Positions 1 through 8,591 of a stretch of 64,000 nt of DNA are shown piece after piece. Numbering within the stretch: the stretch's first letter is position 1; every line of letters begins with the position of its first letter. Where the stretch lies: assembly GCA_963720725.1 (NCBI GenBank), contig CAVRGN010000003.1, positions 744,001-808,000 of the forward strand, in the 5' to 3' direction. This DNA comes from Benzoatithermus sp963720725 (GTDB taxonomy: Bacteria; Pseudomonadota; Alphaproteobacteria; Geminicoccales; Geminicoccaceae). The translations under genes were made by a program, and so were the position numbers. Under the pieces are notes generated by a model. The model did not search any database. It saw nothing but the letters and a program-made list of their open reading frames with translations, and was not told where the DNA came from.

Positions 1-1
1 G

Positions 2-409
2 AACGAGGTGCCGGTCGCCGAGCATCTCGAGCATCTGCGATGGGCCGACGGGTTGGTCTTCGTCTACCCGACCTGGTGGTACAGCATGCCGGCGATGCTC
101 AAGGGCTGGATCGATCGGGTCTGGGTGCCGCACGCCACCTTCGAGCTGCCCAAGGGTCTGGCACCGATCGAGGGCCGGATGCACAACATCAAGCTGGTCG
201 GCGGCTTCTCCACTTACGGTTCGCCGTGGTGGTGGATCCGCTTCGTGATCGGCGATCCAGGCCGCCGCGTCGTTCTGCGCGGCGTGCGCCCCGTGTGTCA
301 CCCGCGCTGCCGCACCTTCTGGCTCGGCCACTACCGCATGGACAGCTCGACCCCGAAGAGCCGGGCGCGTTTTCTCGAGCGGGTGGAAGCCCTGGCGGCC
401 CGGATCTAG
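2..409 (+). CDS. NAD(P)H-dependent flavin oxidoreductase, C-terminal part (5' end outside window)
   Basis: The frame is open from the first bases of the window, so the start lies upstream. The visible 135 or so residues match the C-terminal half of flavodoxin-fold NAD(P)H:quinone oxidoreductases (KefF/MdaB/YwrO type). The segment VYPTWWYSMPAMLKGWIDRV is the family's substrate/FMN-side loop, followed by a conserved GG-FSTYGSP-like stretch. Such soluble enzymes reduce quinones or similar acceptors by two electrons using FMN. The stop overlaps the end of the convergent hydrolase by 4 bases. The family assignment is good; the substrate cannot be told. Confidence 0.8.
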   Translation, partial: NEVPVAEHLEHLRWADGLVFVYPTWWYSMPAMLKGWIDRVWVPHATFELPKGLAPIEGRMHNIKLVGGFSTYGSPWWWIRFVIGDPGRRVVLRGVRPVCHPRCRTFWLGHYRMDSSTPKSRARFLERVEALAARI

Positions 410-1197
410 CCCCGATCGAGCCGTCGCGCGAGAAAGTCGCCCATCAGGTCCAGCACCCGATCGCCCGCCTCCCGGTGCGGCGCGTGGCCGACCCCGGGTA
501 GCAGCGCCGTCTCGGCGTCGCCCGACACCGCCCGCGCGATAGCCGCCACCTGCTCTGGCGTGCCGTATTCGTCCGCCGCGCCCTGCAGCACCAGCACCGG
601 GCAGCGCACCGCGCCCAGTTCCGCCTCGATGTTCCACGCCCGGAACTCCGGCGACAGCCAGCGGTCGTGCCAGGCGCGGAACAGCGAGTGGGTCCTGGTC
701 CCGTGGTAGCGCAGGAGCCGGGTCGCGAGGTCGGTGCCGGCGAACGCCCGGCCGGCGGCACGGATCCCCTCGACCGTGATGTCCTCGACGAAGACGTGCG
801 CGGCCTCGGTCACCACCGCCGCCGGTCGGTCGGGAAAGCGGGCGGCGTAGAGGAGCGCGATGGTGCCGCCGTCGCTGTGGCCGACCAGCACCGGCCGCGT
901 GACGCCCGTCGCCGCCAGCAGGTCGGGCAGGAACCGCTCCGCCTCGTCGTGCAGGTAGCGGACATCCCGCGGTCGATCGAGAGGCTCCGACTGGCCGTGG
1001 CCCCAGCGGTCGTAGACCAGCCCGGGCAGGCCCAGGCGCTGGCACAGCCGGGTGGGGAAGTCGCGCCACAAGGCGATGCTGCCCAGGCCCTCGTGCAGGA
1101 ACACCAGGGTCGGCGCGGCCGCGGCGCCGTCCGGCCGAAGCCGCTGCACGGCCAGCTCGCGGCCCGCCGCCTTGATCACCGTACGGTTACGCTGCAC
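406..1197 (-). CDS. alpha/beta hydrolase
   Basis: A 263-residue single-domain alpha/beta hydrolase. Visible landmarks are the oxyanion-side HEGLGS segment near residue 35, the strand-2 motif VYDRWGHGQS near 62, the nucleophile elbow GHSDGG near 106 (Ser nucleophile), the acid-loop Asp in GAADEYGTPEQ near 206 and the catalytic His in GVGHAPHRE near 236. The complete triad suggests an active esterase or C-C-bond hydrolase of the small-molecule type. No signal peptide is seen, so it is probably cytoplasmic. It is convergent with the preceding oxidoreductase and divergent from the SDR gene downstream. The substrate is unknown. Confidence 0.85.
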   Translation of the reverse strand: MQRNRTVIKAAGRELAVQRLRPDGAAAAPTLVFLHEGLGSIALWRDFPTRLCQRLGLPGLVYDRWGHGQSEPLDRPRDVRYLHDEAERFLPDLLAATGVTRPVLVGHSDGGTIALLYAARFPDRPAAVVTEAAHVFVEDITVEGIRAAGRAFAGTDLATRLLRYHGTRTHSLFRAWHDRWLSPEFRAWNIEAELGAVRCPVLVLQGAADEYGTPEQVAAIARAVSGDAETALLPGVGHAPHREAGDRVLDLMGDFLARRLDRG

Positions 1198-1259
1198 CCT
1201 GGGCGGCCTCCCGAAGCGACCGGTGCCGGTGTCGCGCGGCAGGGGGCGGGAGTCAAAGC

Positions 1260-2009
1260 ATGTCCGACCTGTTCCGTCTCGACGGCCGCGTGGCCCTGGT
1301 CACCGGCGCTTCGCGCGGCTTGGGCTTCGCGATGGCCGAAGCCCTGGCCGCCCATGGCGCGCATGTCGTCGTCAACGCGCGCGATCCGGCCGCCGTCGCG
1401 GAGGCGGCGGGTCGGATCGGCGGCGAGGCCATGGCGTTCGACGTCGCCGACGGTCCGGCCACCCTCTCCGCCATGGCGGAGATCGAGCGGCGCCACGGCC
1501 GGCTCGATATCCTGGTCAACAATGCCGGCGTGCAGCACCGGGCGCCGGTCACCGAATGGACCGACGCCGACTTCGAGCGCCTGCTCGCGATCAATCTCAC
1601 CGCCTGCTTCCGCCTCGCCCGGGAGGCCGCCCGGCTGATGCTGCCGCGCCGAGCGGGCCGGATCATCTCGACCGGATCGGTCGCCGCCATCCTGGGCCGG
1701 CCCACGATCCACGCCTACGTGGCCGCCAAGGCCGGGCTGCACGGCATCACCCGCTCGCTCGCCGCCGAGCTCGGGCCGCAGGGGATCACCGTCAACGCGC
1801 TGGCGCCGGGCTATTTCGCCACCGAGCTCAACACGGCGCTGGTCAACGACGAGACGTTCTCCGCCTGGGTCTGCAAGCGCACGCCGCTCGGCCGCTGGGC
1901 CGAGCCGCGCGAGCTCGGCGGTGCGGTGGTGTTCCTCGCCTCGGATGCCGGCTCCTACGTCAACGGCCATGTGCTCGCCGTCGATGGCGGGATGAGCGTC
2001 ACCCTCTAG
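1260..2009 (+). CDS. SDR family oxidoreductase (gluconate 5-dehydrogenase-like)
   Basis: A 249-residue classical short-chain dehydrogenase. It has the dinucleotide motif TGASRGLG at residues 16-23, NNAG near 87, catalytic Ser in STGSVAA and the YVAAK pair (Tyr and Lys) near 155-159, and a C-terminal VDGGMSVTL typical of gluconate 5-dehydrogenase or 2-deoxygluconate dehydrogenase types. A purine-rich ribosome site (cagggggcggga) precedes the ATG. It should interconvert a hydroxyl and a ketone with NAD(P)H. Its 3' end overlaps the convergent channel gene by 11 bases. The substrate is inferred only from general resemblance. Confidence 0.85.
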   Translation: MSDLFRLDGRVALVTGASRGLGFAMAEALAAHGAHVVVNARDPAAVAEAAGRIGGEAMAFDVADGPATLSAMAEIERRHGRLDILVNNAGVQHRAPVTEWTDADFERLLAINLTACFRLAREAARLMLPRRAGRIISTGSVAAILGRPTIHAYVAAKAGLHGITRSLAAELGPQGITVNALAPGYFATELNTALVNDETFSAWVCKRTPLGRWAEPRELGGAVVFLASDAGSYVNGHVLAVDGGMSVTL

Positions 2010-2565
2010 GCGCCGGCTGCCGCAAGGCTGCGGCCTTTTCCCGATTGGGCTTGGCCCTCGGGGGGATGGTCGAAATCCTTGCCAGGCGCCAGTACCGGTC
2101 CACCTCGAGGTGGATGAAGGAGGCCGACCAGCCGAGCAGCAAGAGCCCGTTGAGGGGCTCGAAGCTGGCGAGCAGGCGCAGCGGGCCGCTCGGCAGGATG
2201 TCGCCGAACCCAAGCGAGGTGAAGGTTTCGGCGGAAAAATACAGCAGCTCGAGATCGCTGCCGTCGACGTCGCCGCGCAGCGCGCCGAGGTGCAGGATGT
2301 CGGACAGTAGCCAGGTCGCCCCGGAATAGAGCGCGATCTCGATCAGGTGCAGGCCGATGATGCCGATCAGCACGAGTGGGATCACGAGCCCGGCGTGGGC
2401 CCCGCCGAGCCTCGCCGCCATGGCGGCGAGACGTAGCAGCCCGGCCTGATGGACCAGGATCGTGGCCAGGCTGACGAGCCCGCAGATGCTGACAACCACA
2501 AGCATGTGCGCCCACTGCCGCGACGGAACCTCGGTACCGTAGCGGTGGCCGGCATCGGCCAACAT
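1999..2565 (-). CDS. two-TM potassium-channel-like membrane protein
   Basis: A 188-residue membrane protein with hydrophobic segments near residues 20-45, 60-85 and 125-155, and a pore-loop-like stretch ETFTSLGFGDILP near residue 117. This resembles the K+ channel selectivity filter (TVGYGD) with LGFGD in its place, as in a subset of bacterial Ion_trans_2 proteins. No cytosolic nucleotide or RCK domain is attached. The start is uncertain, because internal Met codons lie within the first 21 residues. The product is probably a small cation channel of the inner membrane; ion selectivity cannot be judged from the altered filter. Confidence 0.65.
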   Translation of the reverse strand: MLADAGHRYGTEVPSRQWAHMLVVVSICGLVSLATILVHQAGLLRLAAMAARLGGAHAGLVIPLVLIGIIGLHLIEIALYSGATWLLSDILHLGALRGDVDGSDLELLYFSAETFTSLGFGDILPSGPLRLLASFEPLNGLLLLGWSASFIHLEVDRYWRLARISTIPPRAKPNREKAAALRQPAPRG

Positions 2566-2622
2566 CCGCGCGGTGGTGACATTTGGGCAATGTTCGTGGC
2601 CGCTACGGCAGCCGATGGCCGG

Positions 2623-3159
2623 TCAGGACCCGTGTTCCGCCAGTCGCTCCCGCAATATGGCGTGCAGTGCGCTCAGTTGGGCGCCGTGCTCGGCCTGCAT
2701 GCGGTCGAGTTTCTCGTGCAGCGCAAGTATCTCGAGCTCGGCCTTCAGGTTGACTTCGAAATCGTGCCGCGCCTCGATGCGGTCCTTGGCGGCCTGCCGG
2801 TTCTGCGACATCATGATGATCGGCGCCTGGATGGCCGCGAGCATCGACAGGATGAGGTTGAGGAAGATGAAGGGGTATGGGTCGAGATGATCGGCCGCGG
2901 GTAGCGCCACGGTGTTGAGAAGCGTCCAGGCGAGGAGGAAGACGAAGAAGCCGATGACGAAGGTCCAGGACCCGCCGATCTCGGCGACCCGGTCGGCGAG
3001 CCGTTTGCCGAAGGTCGATTTCTCGTCGAACTCGCCGCTCACGTCGCGGGCGATCGGGATCCGCTCGCGAAAGGCCTTGAAGACATGCTGCGCTCGGTCC
3101 CGGCTCGCCGTGCCCATGAGGGCGCCGCCCGCCAAAGCGAGGATCGTCTCGATCACCAT
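2623..3159 (-). CDS. DUF1003 domain-containing membrane protein
   Basis: A 178-residue protein of the DUF1003 family. It has an N-terminal hydrophobic segment, a central pair of transmembrane helices (WTFVIGFFVFLLAWTLLN and the segment ending MLAAIQAPIIMMSQNRQ) and a C-terminal charged coiled-coil-like region rich in Glu, Lys and Leu. The sequence PFIFLNLILSMLAAIQAPII followed by MMSQNRQAAKDR is the signature of this family. The function is unknown; it is a predicted inner-membrane protein. It stands alone between the channel gene and acvB. Confidence 0.8.
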   Translation of the reverse strand: MVIETILALAGGALMGTASRDRAQHVFKAFRERIPIARDVSGEFDEKSTFGKRLADRVAEIGGSWTFVIGFFVFLLAWTLLNTVALPAADHLDPYPFIFLNLILSMLAAIQAPIIMMSQNRQAAKDRIEARHDFEVNLKAELEILALHEKLDRMQAEHGAQLSALHAILRERLAEHGS

Positions 3160-3222
3160 CCAGCAACCTCCGATCGTCTGTCGCGCATCGTCACCTCGGA
3201 CGATGGCGGCGCGTGGCTGTGC

Positions 3223-4575
3223 TCAGGGCGCCATCCCGGCCAGGATGGCGTCGGCGAGCTTGCCGTAGTCGCCGTCGAAGTGATGCCCGCCATGGGTTCT
3301 GACCAGCTGGGCGCCCTTCAGCTCGGGTGACGTGCAGGCGGTGTCCGACTCCTCGGCGCCATAGAAGCACTGCACCTTTCCGACCGGGAGGCTGGCGAGT
3401 TCGGGTGCGGTCGGCAGCGAGCCGTCGTGGCTCTCGACGCCGAGCCAGCCGGTGACATGGATCACGAGGTCGGCGCTGGCGGAGAGGCCCAGCAGGGCGA
3501 TGCGAGCGACCATGGCGCGCAGCTCGGGCGACAGTCGGTTGTAGGCGAACGGCAGGACATCGGCGCCGAACGAATAGCCGATCAGGAGGACGTTGGGCCG
3601 CTGCCAGGCCTCGCGGTAGCGGTCCATGATCAGGCCGAGATCGGTGGCGATCCGTTCCGGCGTCCTTTCCGACCAGAAGTAGCGCAGGCTGTCCACGCCC
3701 ACGACCGGGATGCCCTTGGCCTGCAGGCGGCCGGCGATGTCCTTGTCGATGTCGCGCCAGCCGCCGTCGCCCGAATAGACGATCGCCATCAGCTGGCCGG
3801 CGCCGCTGACCGGAAGCTCGACCAGCGGCAGGCCGGCCAGGGTATCTGCGGCCGCGGCGGCGAGCGGTGCCTCGAGCAGCGCCGCGAGCCGCTCGCCGAG
3901 CCCGCCCTCGGGCGCTGCGACCAGGGCGTTCTCGACCCCCGCGGCCGCCGCGAAGGCCTGGGCCGCCGCGGCCTCGTCCGGGGCCGGCGCGACCTGCCAC
4001 CATCCGGGCAGGGGCGACGGGTCATAGTCGAAGCCGCCCGCTGCCGCCGCGTGGACCGGCGCGCCCGCGCACAACGGCACCTTGGTCGCGATGTGCGTCG
4101 AGAATCCGTCGCTGGCGGCGCCGGCGAGGGTGGCGTCGGGCGACTGGGCCAGTGCCGCGTAGGCGACCGCAGCGCCCATCCCCGTGCCGGCGACGATCGG
4201 GGTCAGGTAGCGATCGCGACCGCGGGCGGCCTGGATCCGGCGGCTCGCCTCCTCGAGGTCGCTCACCAGATAGAGGCACGCCCGGCCCAGCGCCTCCTGC
4301 CGCGCGAGGAATGCCGGCAGGTCGACCGGCGCCACGATCAGCCCGAGCTCGACGAGCCGCCGTGCCGCCCGGTCGAGTTCCGGCGTCGGGCCGGACAAGT
4401 CGGAGAACAGGAACATCAGGCCACGGGGCTCGTCCGGCGGCCGCAGGACGGTGAGCGCACCCAGGCTCAAGCCATCCACCGCGTCCGCCTGGTCCGCCGC
4501 GGCGATGGCCGGGGCAGCGGCTGCTGCCAGCGCGACCAGGAAACCGAGGGTCGCGCGGCGACGAGATGTCGTCAT
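3223..4575 (-). CDS. acvB: AcvB/VirJ-family periplasmic hydrolase
   Basis: A protein of about 450 residues starting MTTSRRR, chosen because a signal peptide (LGFLVALAAAAAPAIAAA) follows at once; longer upstream starts would run into mprF. It has two alpha/beta-hydrolase-like halves. The C-terminal half carries the VirJ signature YSGDGGWRDIDKDIA near residue 270, the nucleophile elbow GYSFGAD near 335 and a late His in THGGHHFDGDYG. AcvB/AtvA proteins of rhizobia and Agrobacterium are known from the literature as periplasmic lysyl-phosphatidylglycerol hydrolases. Here the gene is divergent from mprF, which makes that lipid, with only 70 bases between the starts. This supports synthesis and turnover as a pair. 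Confidence 0.85.
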   Translation of the reverse strand: MTTSRRRATLGFLVALAAAAAPAIAAADQADAVDGLSLGALTVLRPPDEPRGLMFLFSDLSGPTPELDRAARRLVELGLIVAPVDLPAFLARQEALGRACLYLVSDLEEASRRIQAARGRDRYLTPIVAGTGMGAAVAYAALAQSPDATLAGAASDGFSTHIATKVPLCAGAPVHAAAAGGFDYDPSPLPGWWQVAPAPDEAAAAQAFAAAAGVENALVAAPEGGLGERLAALLEAPLAAAAADTLAGLPLVELPVSGAGQLMAIVYSGDGGWRDIDKDIAGRLQAKGIPVVGVDSLRYFWSERTPERIATDLGLIMDRYREAWQRPNVLLIGYSFGADVLPFAYNRLSPELRAMVARIALLGLSASADLVIHVTGWLGVESHDGSLPTAPELASLPVGKVQCFYGAEESDTACTSPELKGAQLVRTHGGHHFDGDYGKLADAILAGMAP

Positions 4576-4645
4576 GGTCGAGGTTGCTCCGCAGCTCCGG
4601 CCGACGCACATAGTCGCGAAGCCTGCCGGAGCTGGAAAGGGTCGC

Positions 4646-7252
4646 ATGGCCGCACGGAGCGATAGCGGATCCGCGCCCCGCCACGAGGTGGAACGCTCCT
4701 GGCAGAGCTTCCTCGTGCCCGGCATCACCCTGGCACTGTTCCTTGGCGCCGCCTGGGCCATCCACCGCGAGCTCGCCGCCTACGGCTTCGCCCAGATCGC
4801 CGCCGCCGTCGGAGGGTTGGCGCCCGACCGGCTCGGAATGGCGGTGCTCGCGGCCGCGCTGAGCTATGCGATGCTGGCACTCTACGATCCCTTGGCCCTG
4901 CGCCATGCGGGACGGTCGCTGCCGCTGCGGCAGGGGGCCATGGCGGGGTTCATCGGCTATGCGTTCAGCCATGCCATGGGGCTGCCGCTGCTCACCGGCG
5001 GCGCGGTGCGTTACCGCCTCTATGCCGCCTGGGGTCTGACCGCCGCCGAGATCGCCACCGTCGTGGCGTTCAACGGCCTGACCTTGTGGGTCGGCGTGGC
5101 GGCCATGCTCGCGGCCGGCGGTCTTCTGGCGCCGGACGGGATCGACGCGCTGTTCGCGATCACGCCTACCGTGGCCCGCATGCTGGCGGCGCTGCTGGCC
5201 GCGCTCCTTCTGGCCTATGTGCTGGCCGGCGCCTGGTTTCGCCGGCCCTTGGCCTGGCGGGACTGGTCGTTCGCTTGGCCGCAACCCCGCATCGCCTCCG
5301 CCCAGCTCGTGCTCGCCATCCTCGACTGGGGCCTGGCCGCGCTCACGCTGTGGGTGCTGCTGCCGCCGGTGGGGCTGAGCTTTCCCGCCTTCGCGTCCCT
5401 GTTCACCGCGGCCAGCATCGCGGGCGTCATCAGCCACGTCCCGGCTGGGCTCGGCGTGTTCGAAGCCGTGCTGCTGCTGGCGCTGCCGGAAGGCACGCAC
5501 GCCCCCGGGGTCGCCGCGGCGCTGATCGCCTACCGCGTGATCTACTACCTGCTGCCGCTGCTGGTGGCGGCACTGCTGTTCGCGCTGCAGGAAGTCCGGG
5601 CGGGCAGCGCCGTGGCGGCGGGCCGGATCGACCTCGCCCTGCGCGGGGTGGAGCTGGTGCTGCCCAACCTGCTGGCCGTGCTGGTGTTCATCGGTGGCGT
5701 GGTCCTGCTGATCTCGGGCGTCACGCCTGCCGTCCCCGACCGCCTGGCCTGGCTGGCGCCGACGGTGCCCCTGGCGCTGATCGAGCTGTCGCACTTTTTG
5801 GGCAGCCTCGCCGGCCTCGCCTTGCTCGCCCTGGCCTTGGGCCTGCGACGGCGGCTGGACGCCGCCTGGTGGGCGACCTGTCTCGTGCTCGCCGGGGCGA
5901 TCCTGTTCTCGCTGGTCAAGGGCGTCGACTGGGAGGAGGCGCTCTACCTGGCGCTGGTCCTCGCCGCACTGCTGCCGTCGCGGCGCGCGTTCTACCGGCG
6001 CAGTCGCCTGCTCGCGCAGCGCTTTTCCGCCCCGTGGCTGCTGGCCGTGCTGGCGGTCCTGCTCGGCACCACCTGGCTCGGCCTGTTCTGCTACCGCCAT
6101 GTCGAGTACGGCCACGATCTGTGGTGGCAGTTCCTCGCCGAGGCCGACGCGCCGCGGTTCCTGCGCGCCACCGCCGGGGTGATGATCGCGGCCGCGGTGT
6201 TCGGCGGGCTGCAGCTGATGCGCTTCGCCGCTCCGGCATCGCAGCCGCTCTCCTTTCCGGCCGGCGCTGAGGCGCAAGTGACGGCCGCGCTCGCGGCTGC
6301 CGAGGGTCCGCCCGCGAACGCCGCCCTGGCCTATCTGGGCGACAAGCGGTTCCTGTTCAGCGACACGGGCCGCAGCTTCATCATGTACGGCGTGCAGGGG
6401 CGCAGCTGGATCGCGATGGGCGGGCCCGTCGGCCTTGCCGCCGAACGGCTGGAGCTGGCCTGGCGGTTCCGCGAGCAGTGCGACGTCTGGGGCGGCCGGA
6501 CGGCATTCTACGAGGTCGGGCCCGAGGATCTGCCGATCCTCATCGAGCTGGGGCTGGCCTTCATCAAGCTGGGCGAGCAGGCGTTCGTGCCACTGGCCGG
6601 CTTCGGCCTGGACGGGCCTGAACGCTCGGGCCTGCGCCAAGCGGTGCGGCGGGCGGAGCGCGACGGCGCCGAGTTCGCGGTCGAGCCGCCCGAACGGGTG
6701 CCGGCGCTGATGCCCGAGCTGATGGCGGTCTCGGCCGCGTGGCTGGAGGGCAAGACGGTCAAGGAGAAGCGGTTCTCCCTGGGCCGGTTCGATCCGGACT
6801 ATCTCGCCCACTTTCCGGTGGCGACCATCCGGGCGAAGGGTCAGCTCGTCGCCTTCGCCAATCTGTGGACCACCCCCGACCGCGACGAGCTGTCGATCGA
6901 CCTGATGCGCTTCCGTTCCGGCAGCGTGCGCGACGTGATGGACCATCTGTTCACCCAGCTGATGCTCTGGGGCCGGGCGCAAGGCTATCGGCGCTTCGAT
7001 CTCGGCATGGCGCCGCTCTCCGGGCTGCAGGAGCGGCACCTGGCGCCGATGTGGAGCCGCGCCGGTGCCCTCCTCTTCACCCATGGCGAACGGCTCTACA
7101 ATTTCGAGGGCTTGCGGCGCTACAAGGAGAAGTTCCGGCCGGTCTGGGAGCCGCGCTACCTCGCGGCGCCGGGCGGGCCGTCGCTGGCGGCGGTCCTCGC
7201 CGACGTGACGGCCCTGGTCAGCGGCGGCACGCTGGGCATGGTGCGCAGGTAG
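4646..7252 (+). CDS. mprF: bifunctional lysylphosphatidylglycerol flippase/synthetase MprF
   Basis: 868 residues from ATG 4646, which has a good ribosome site (ggaaagg, 4634-4640). The N-terminal ~530 residues are a long run of transmembrane helices (flippase domain, PF03706-like). The C-terminal ~300 residues are the DUF2156 aminoacyl-PG synthetase domain, with GDKRFLFSDTG near 560, KTVKEKRFSLGRFD near 700, RFDLGMAPLSGL near 785 and NFEGLRRYKEKFRPVW near 820. The enzyme moves lysine from Lys-tRNA to phosphatidylglycerol at the inner membrane and flips the product. This lowers surface charge and typically raises resistance to cationic peptides and acid. It is divergent from acvB. Confidence 0.93.
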   Translation: MAARSDSGSAPRHEVERSWQSFLVPGITLALFLGAAWAIHRELAAYGFAQIAAAVGGLAPDRLGMAVLAAALSYAMLALYDPLALRHAGRSLPLRQGAMAGFIGYAFSHAMGLPLLTGGAVRYRLYAAWGLTAAEIATVVAFNGLTLWVGVAAMLAAGGLLAPDGIDALFAITPTVARMLAALLAALLLAYVLAGAWFRRPLAWRDWSFAWPQPRIASAQLVLAILDWGLAALTLWVLLPPVGLSFPAFASLFTAASIAGVISHVPAGLGVFEAVLLLALPEGTHAPGVAAALIAYRVIYYLLPLLVAALLFALQEVRAGSAVAAGRIDLALRGVELVLPNLLAVLVFIGGVVLLISGVTPAVPDRLAWLAPTVPLALIELSHFLGSLAGLALLALALGLRRRLDAAWWATCLVLAGAILFSLVKGVDWEEALYLALVLAALLPSRRAFYRRSRLLAQRFSAPWLLAVLAVLLGTTWLGLFCYRHVEYGHDLWWQFLAEADAPRFLRATAGVMIAAAVFGGLQLMRFAAPASQPLSFPAGAEAQVTAALAAAEGPPANAALAYLGDKRFLFSDTGRSFIMYGVQGRSWIAMGGPVGLAAERLELAWRFREQCDVWGGRTAFYEVGPEDLPILIELGLAFIKLGEQAFVPLAGFGLDGPERSGLRQAVRRAERDGAEFAVEPPERVPALMPELMAVSAAWLEGKTVKEKRFSLGRFDPDYLAHFPVATIRAKGQLVAFANLWTTPDRDELSIDLMRFRSGSVRDVMDHLFTQLMLWGRAQGYRRFDLGMAPLSGLQERHLAPMWSRAGALLFTHGERLYNFEGLRRYKEKFRPVWEPRYLAAPGGPSLAAVLADVTALVSGGTLGMVRR

Positions 7253-7332
7253 GTACCTGCCGACGACGCGACCGCTGTTGGCATCCGCGCCCGGCCGCAC
7301 TAGATAGGCGGCAGTAGATCCGGAGAGCTTCC

Positions 7333-7518
7333 ATGGGTTTCACGAGCGCTTGGCACTGGGTGATCGTGCTTCTGGTCGTCGTGATCGTCTTCGGCGCGGG
7401 CAAGATCCCGCGCGTGATGGGCGACGTGGCCAAGGGCATCAAGAGCTTCAAGGCGGGCCTGAAGGACGACGAGACCACGCCGGTGGTCACGACCAACACC
7501 GACCAGAAGGTCGGCTGA
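7333..7518 (+). CDS. tatA: Sec-independent protein translocase subunit TatA
   Basis: A 61-residue protein with the TatA/E architecture: a short N-terminus, one membrane helix (WHWVIVLLVVVIVFG), the hinge motif FGAGKIPRVMGDVAKGIKSF forming the amphipathic helix, and a short acidic tail. It oligomerises in the inner membrane to form the pore of the Tat system for folded proteins. The ribosome site ggagag lies just upstream. No tatB or tatC is adjacent, which is common where tatA stands alone. A GC-rich hairpin follows the stop. Confidence 0.93.
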   Translation: MGFTSAWHWVIVLLVVVIVFGAGKIPRVMGDVAKGIKSFKAGLKDDETTPVVTTNTDQKVG

Positions 7519-7526
7519 GCGCCGCG

Positions 7527-7546
7527 CGGGCGGGTTGCTCCGCCCG
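7527..7546. terminator. GC-rich hairpin between convergent tatA and glsB-like gene
   Basis: CGGGCGG (7527-7533) pairs perfectly with CCGCCCG (7540-7546) around a 6-base loop. It sits between two convergent stops, so it could end transcription from both sides. No U-tract is seen, so intrinsic function is unproven. Confidence 0.5.
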
Positions 7547-7553
7547 CCCGGAA

Positions 7554-7814
7554 CTAGCGCTGCTTGAAGTAGTCGACCACGTAGATCACCACGATCGCGC
7601 CCAGCACGGCGGCGATCAGCCCGCCGATCAGCCCGCTGGTCCCGAAGCCGATCAGCCACAGCATCGCGCTGCCGACGAAGCCGCCGATCAGCCCGAGCAG
7701 CACGTTGCCCAGGATCGGGTTGCCGCCGATCTGCAGCGGCTGCTTGTTCATGATGTTGCCGGCGAGCCAGCCGGCGACGCCGGCCACCACCAGGCTGATG
7801 ATCAGGTTCAACAT
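7554..7814 (-). CDS. GlsB/YeaQ/YmgE family stress-response membrane protein
   Basis: An 86-residue, very hydrophobic protein made of three glycine-zipper-rich membrane helices. The motifs GWLAGNIM, GNVLLGLIGGFVGS and GGLIAAVLGAIVVIYVVD are the usual pattern of the transglycosylase-associated/GlsB family (PF04226). These small inner-membrane proteins are often stress-induced; their molecular role is unknown. It is convergent with tatA and starts 4 bases from the stop of the downstream-lying pseudouridine synthase gene, so the two may be co-transcribed. Confidence 0.85.
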   Translation of the reverse strand: MLNLIISLVVAGVAGWLAGNIMNKQPLQIGGNPILGNVLLGLIGGFVGSAMLWLIGFGTSGLIGGLIAAVLGAIVVIYVVDYFKQR

Positions 7815-7817
7815 GCT

Positions 7818-8543
7818 TCATGCCCCCGCTCGAGTGCCGTTGTCGCTACCGGCTGGCGGCGACGGCTCGGCATCGCCCTGATAGCCGCACCGCGCCAGCG
7901 CCGCCAGCATATGGGGGGGTGGCGCCGCGGTCGCGGTCACGGCTGCGCGATTTGGGTAGAGCGGCAGGGAGATCGAACGGGCGTGCAGGTGCAGGGGCTC
8001 GGTCGGGGCCGCACCGTCACGACCGTAGATCGGATCGCCGAGCACCGGGCAGCCCAGCTCGGCGCAGTGGACCCGGATCTGGTGGGTGCGGCCGGTGCGC
8101 GGGCGGCACTCCAGCCAGCTCAGGCCGCCGCCCTCGCCCAGCAGACGGTAATCGGTCCGCGACGCCTGGCCGGCGGGATCCGGCTCCATCCACCAGCCAC
8201 GGACCTCCGAGCGCTTGCGCAGCGCCAGCTCGACGGTCCCCTCCGTGGCGGGCGGGCGGCCGCGCACCACCGCCCAGTAGACCTTCTCCACCTGCCCGTT
8301 CTGGAACAGCCGGCCGACGCGTGCCAGCGCCTTGCGGTGGCGGCCGAGCACCAGGCAGCCGCTGGTGTCGCGATCCAGACGGTGCGCCAGGCCCGGCGGC
8401 TGCGGCAGGCCGAAGCGCAGGGCCTCGAAATAGTGCTCGAGATTGACGCCGCCGCCGGAGCCGGCATGCACCGGCACCCCGGCGGGCTTGTCGATGATCA
8501 GGATCAGCCCGTCGCGGTGCAGGATGCGGTCGACCAGCCACAA
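7818..8543 (-). CDS. RluA-family RNA pseudouridine synthase
   Basis: A 241-residue catalytic domain without an N-terminal S4 domain. It shows the motif I region DKPAGVPVHAG, the catalytic motif HRLDRDTSGCLVLG (Asp is the catalytic residue) near residue 75, and RPRTGRTHQIRVHCAELG near 170 followed by GDPIYG. The enzyme isomerises uridine to pseudouridine in rRNA or tRNA. The lack of S4 resembles RluA and TruC sub-types; the target base cannot be assigned. A short C-terminal tail of low complexity follows the domain. Confidence 0.88.
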   Translation of the reverse strand: MWLVDRILHRDGLILIIDKPAGVPVHAGSGGGVNLEHYFEALRFGLPQPPGLAHRLDRDTSGCLVLGRHRKALARVGRLFQNGQVEKVYWAVVRGRPPATEGTVELALRKRSEVRGWWMEPDPAGQASRTDYRLLGEGGGLSWLECRPRTGRTHQIRVHCAELGCPVLGDPIYGRDGAAPTEPLHLHARSISLPLYPNRAAVTATAAPPPHMLAALARCGYQGDAEPSPPAGSDNGTRAGA

Positions 8544-8591
8544 GGGCGACGGCAGGGTCGTGGCCCTGGCCGGTCTCGCGGCGCGGGCCTC

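Noticed and set aside
4022..7300. A 1,092-codon open frame on the minus strand opposite mprF
   Set aside because: Low-complexity Gln/Arg/Gly composition and no motifs; mprF reads cleanly on the other strand with a ribosome site.
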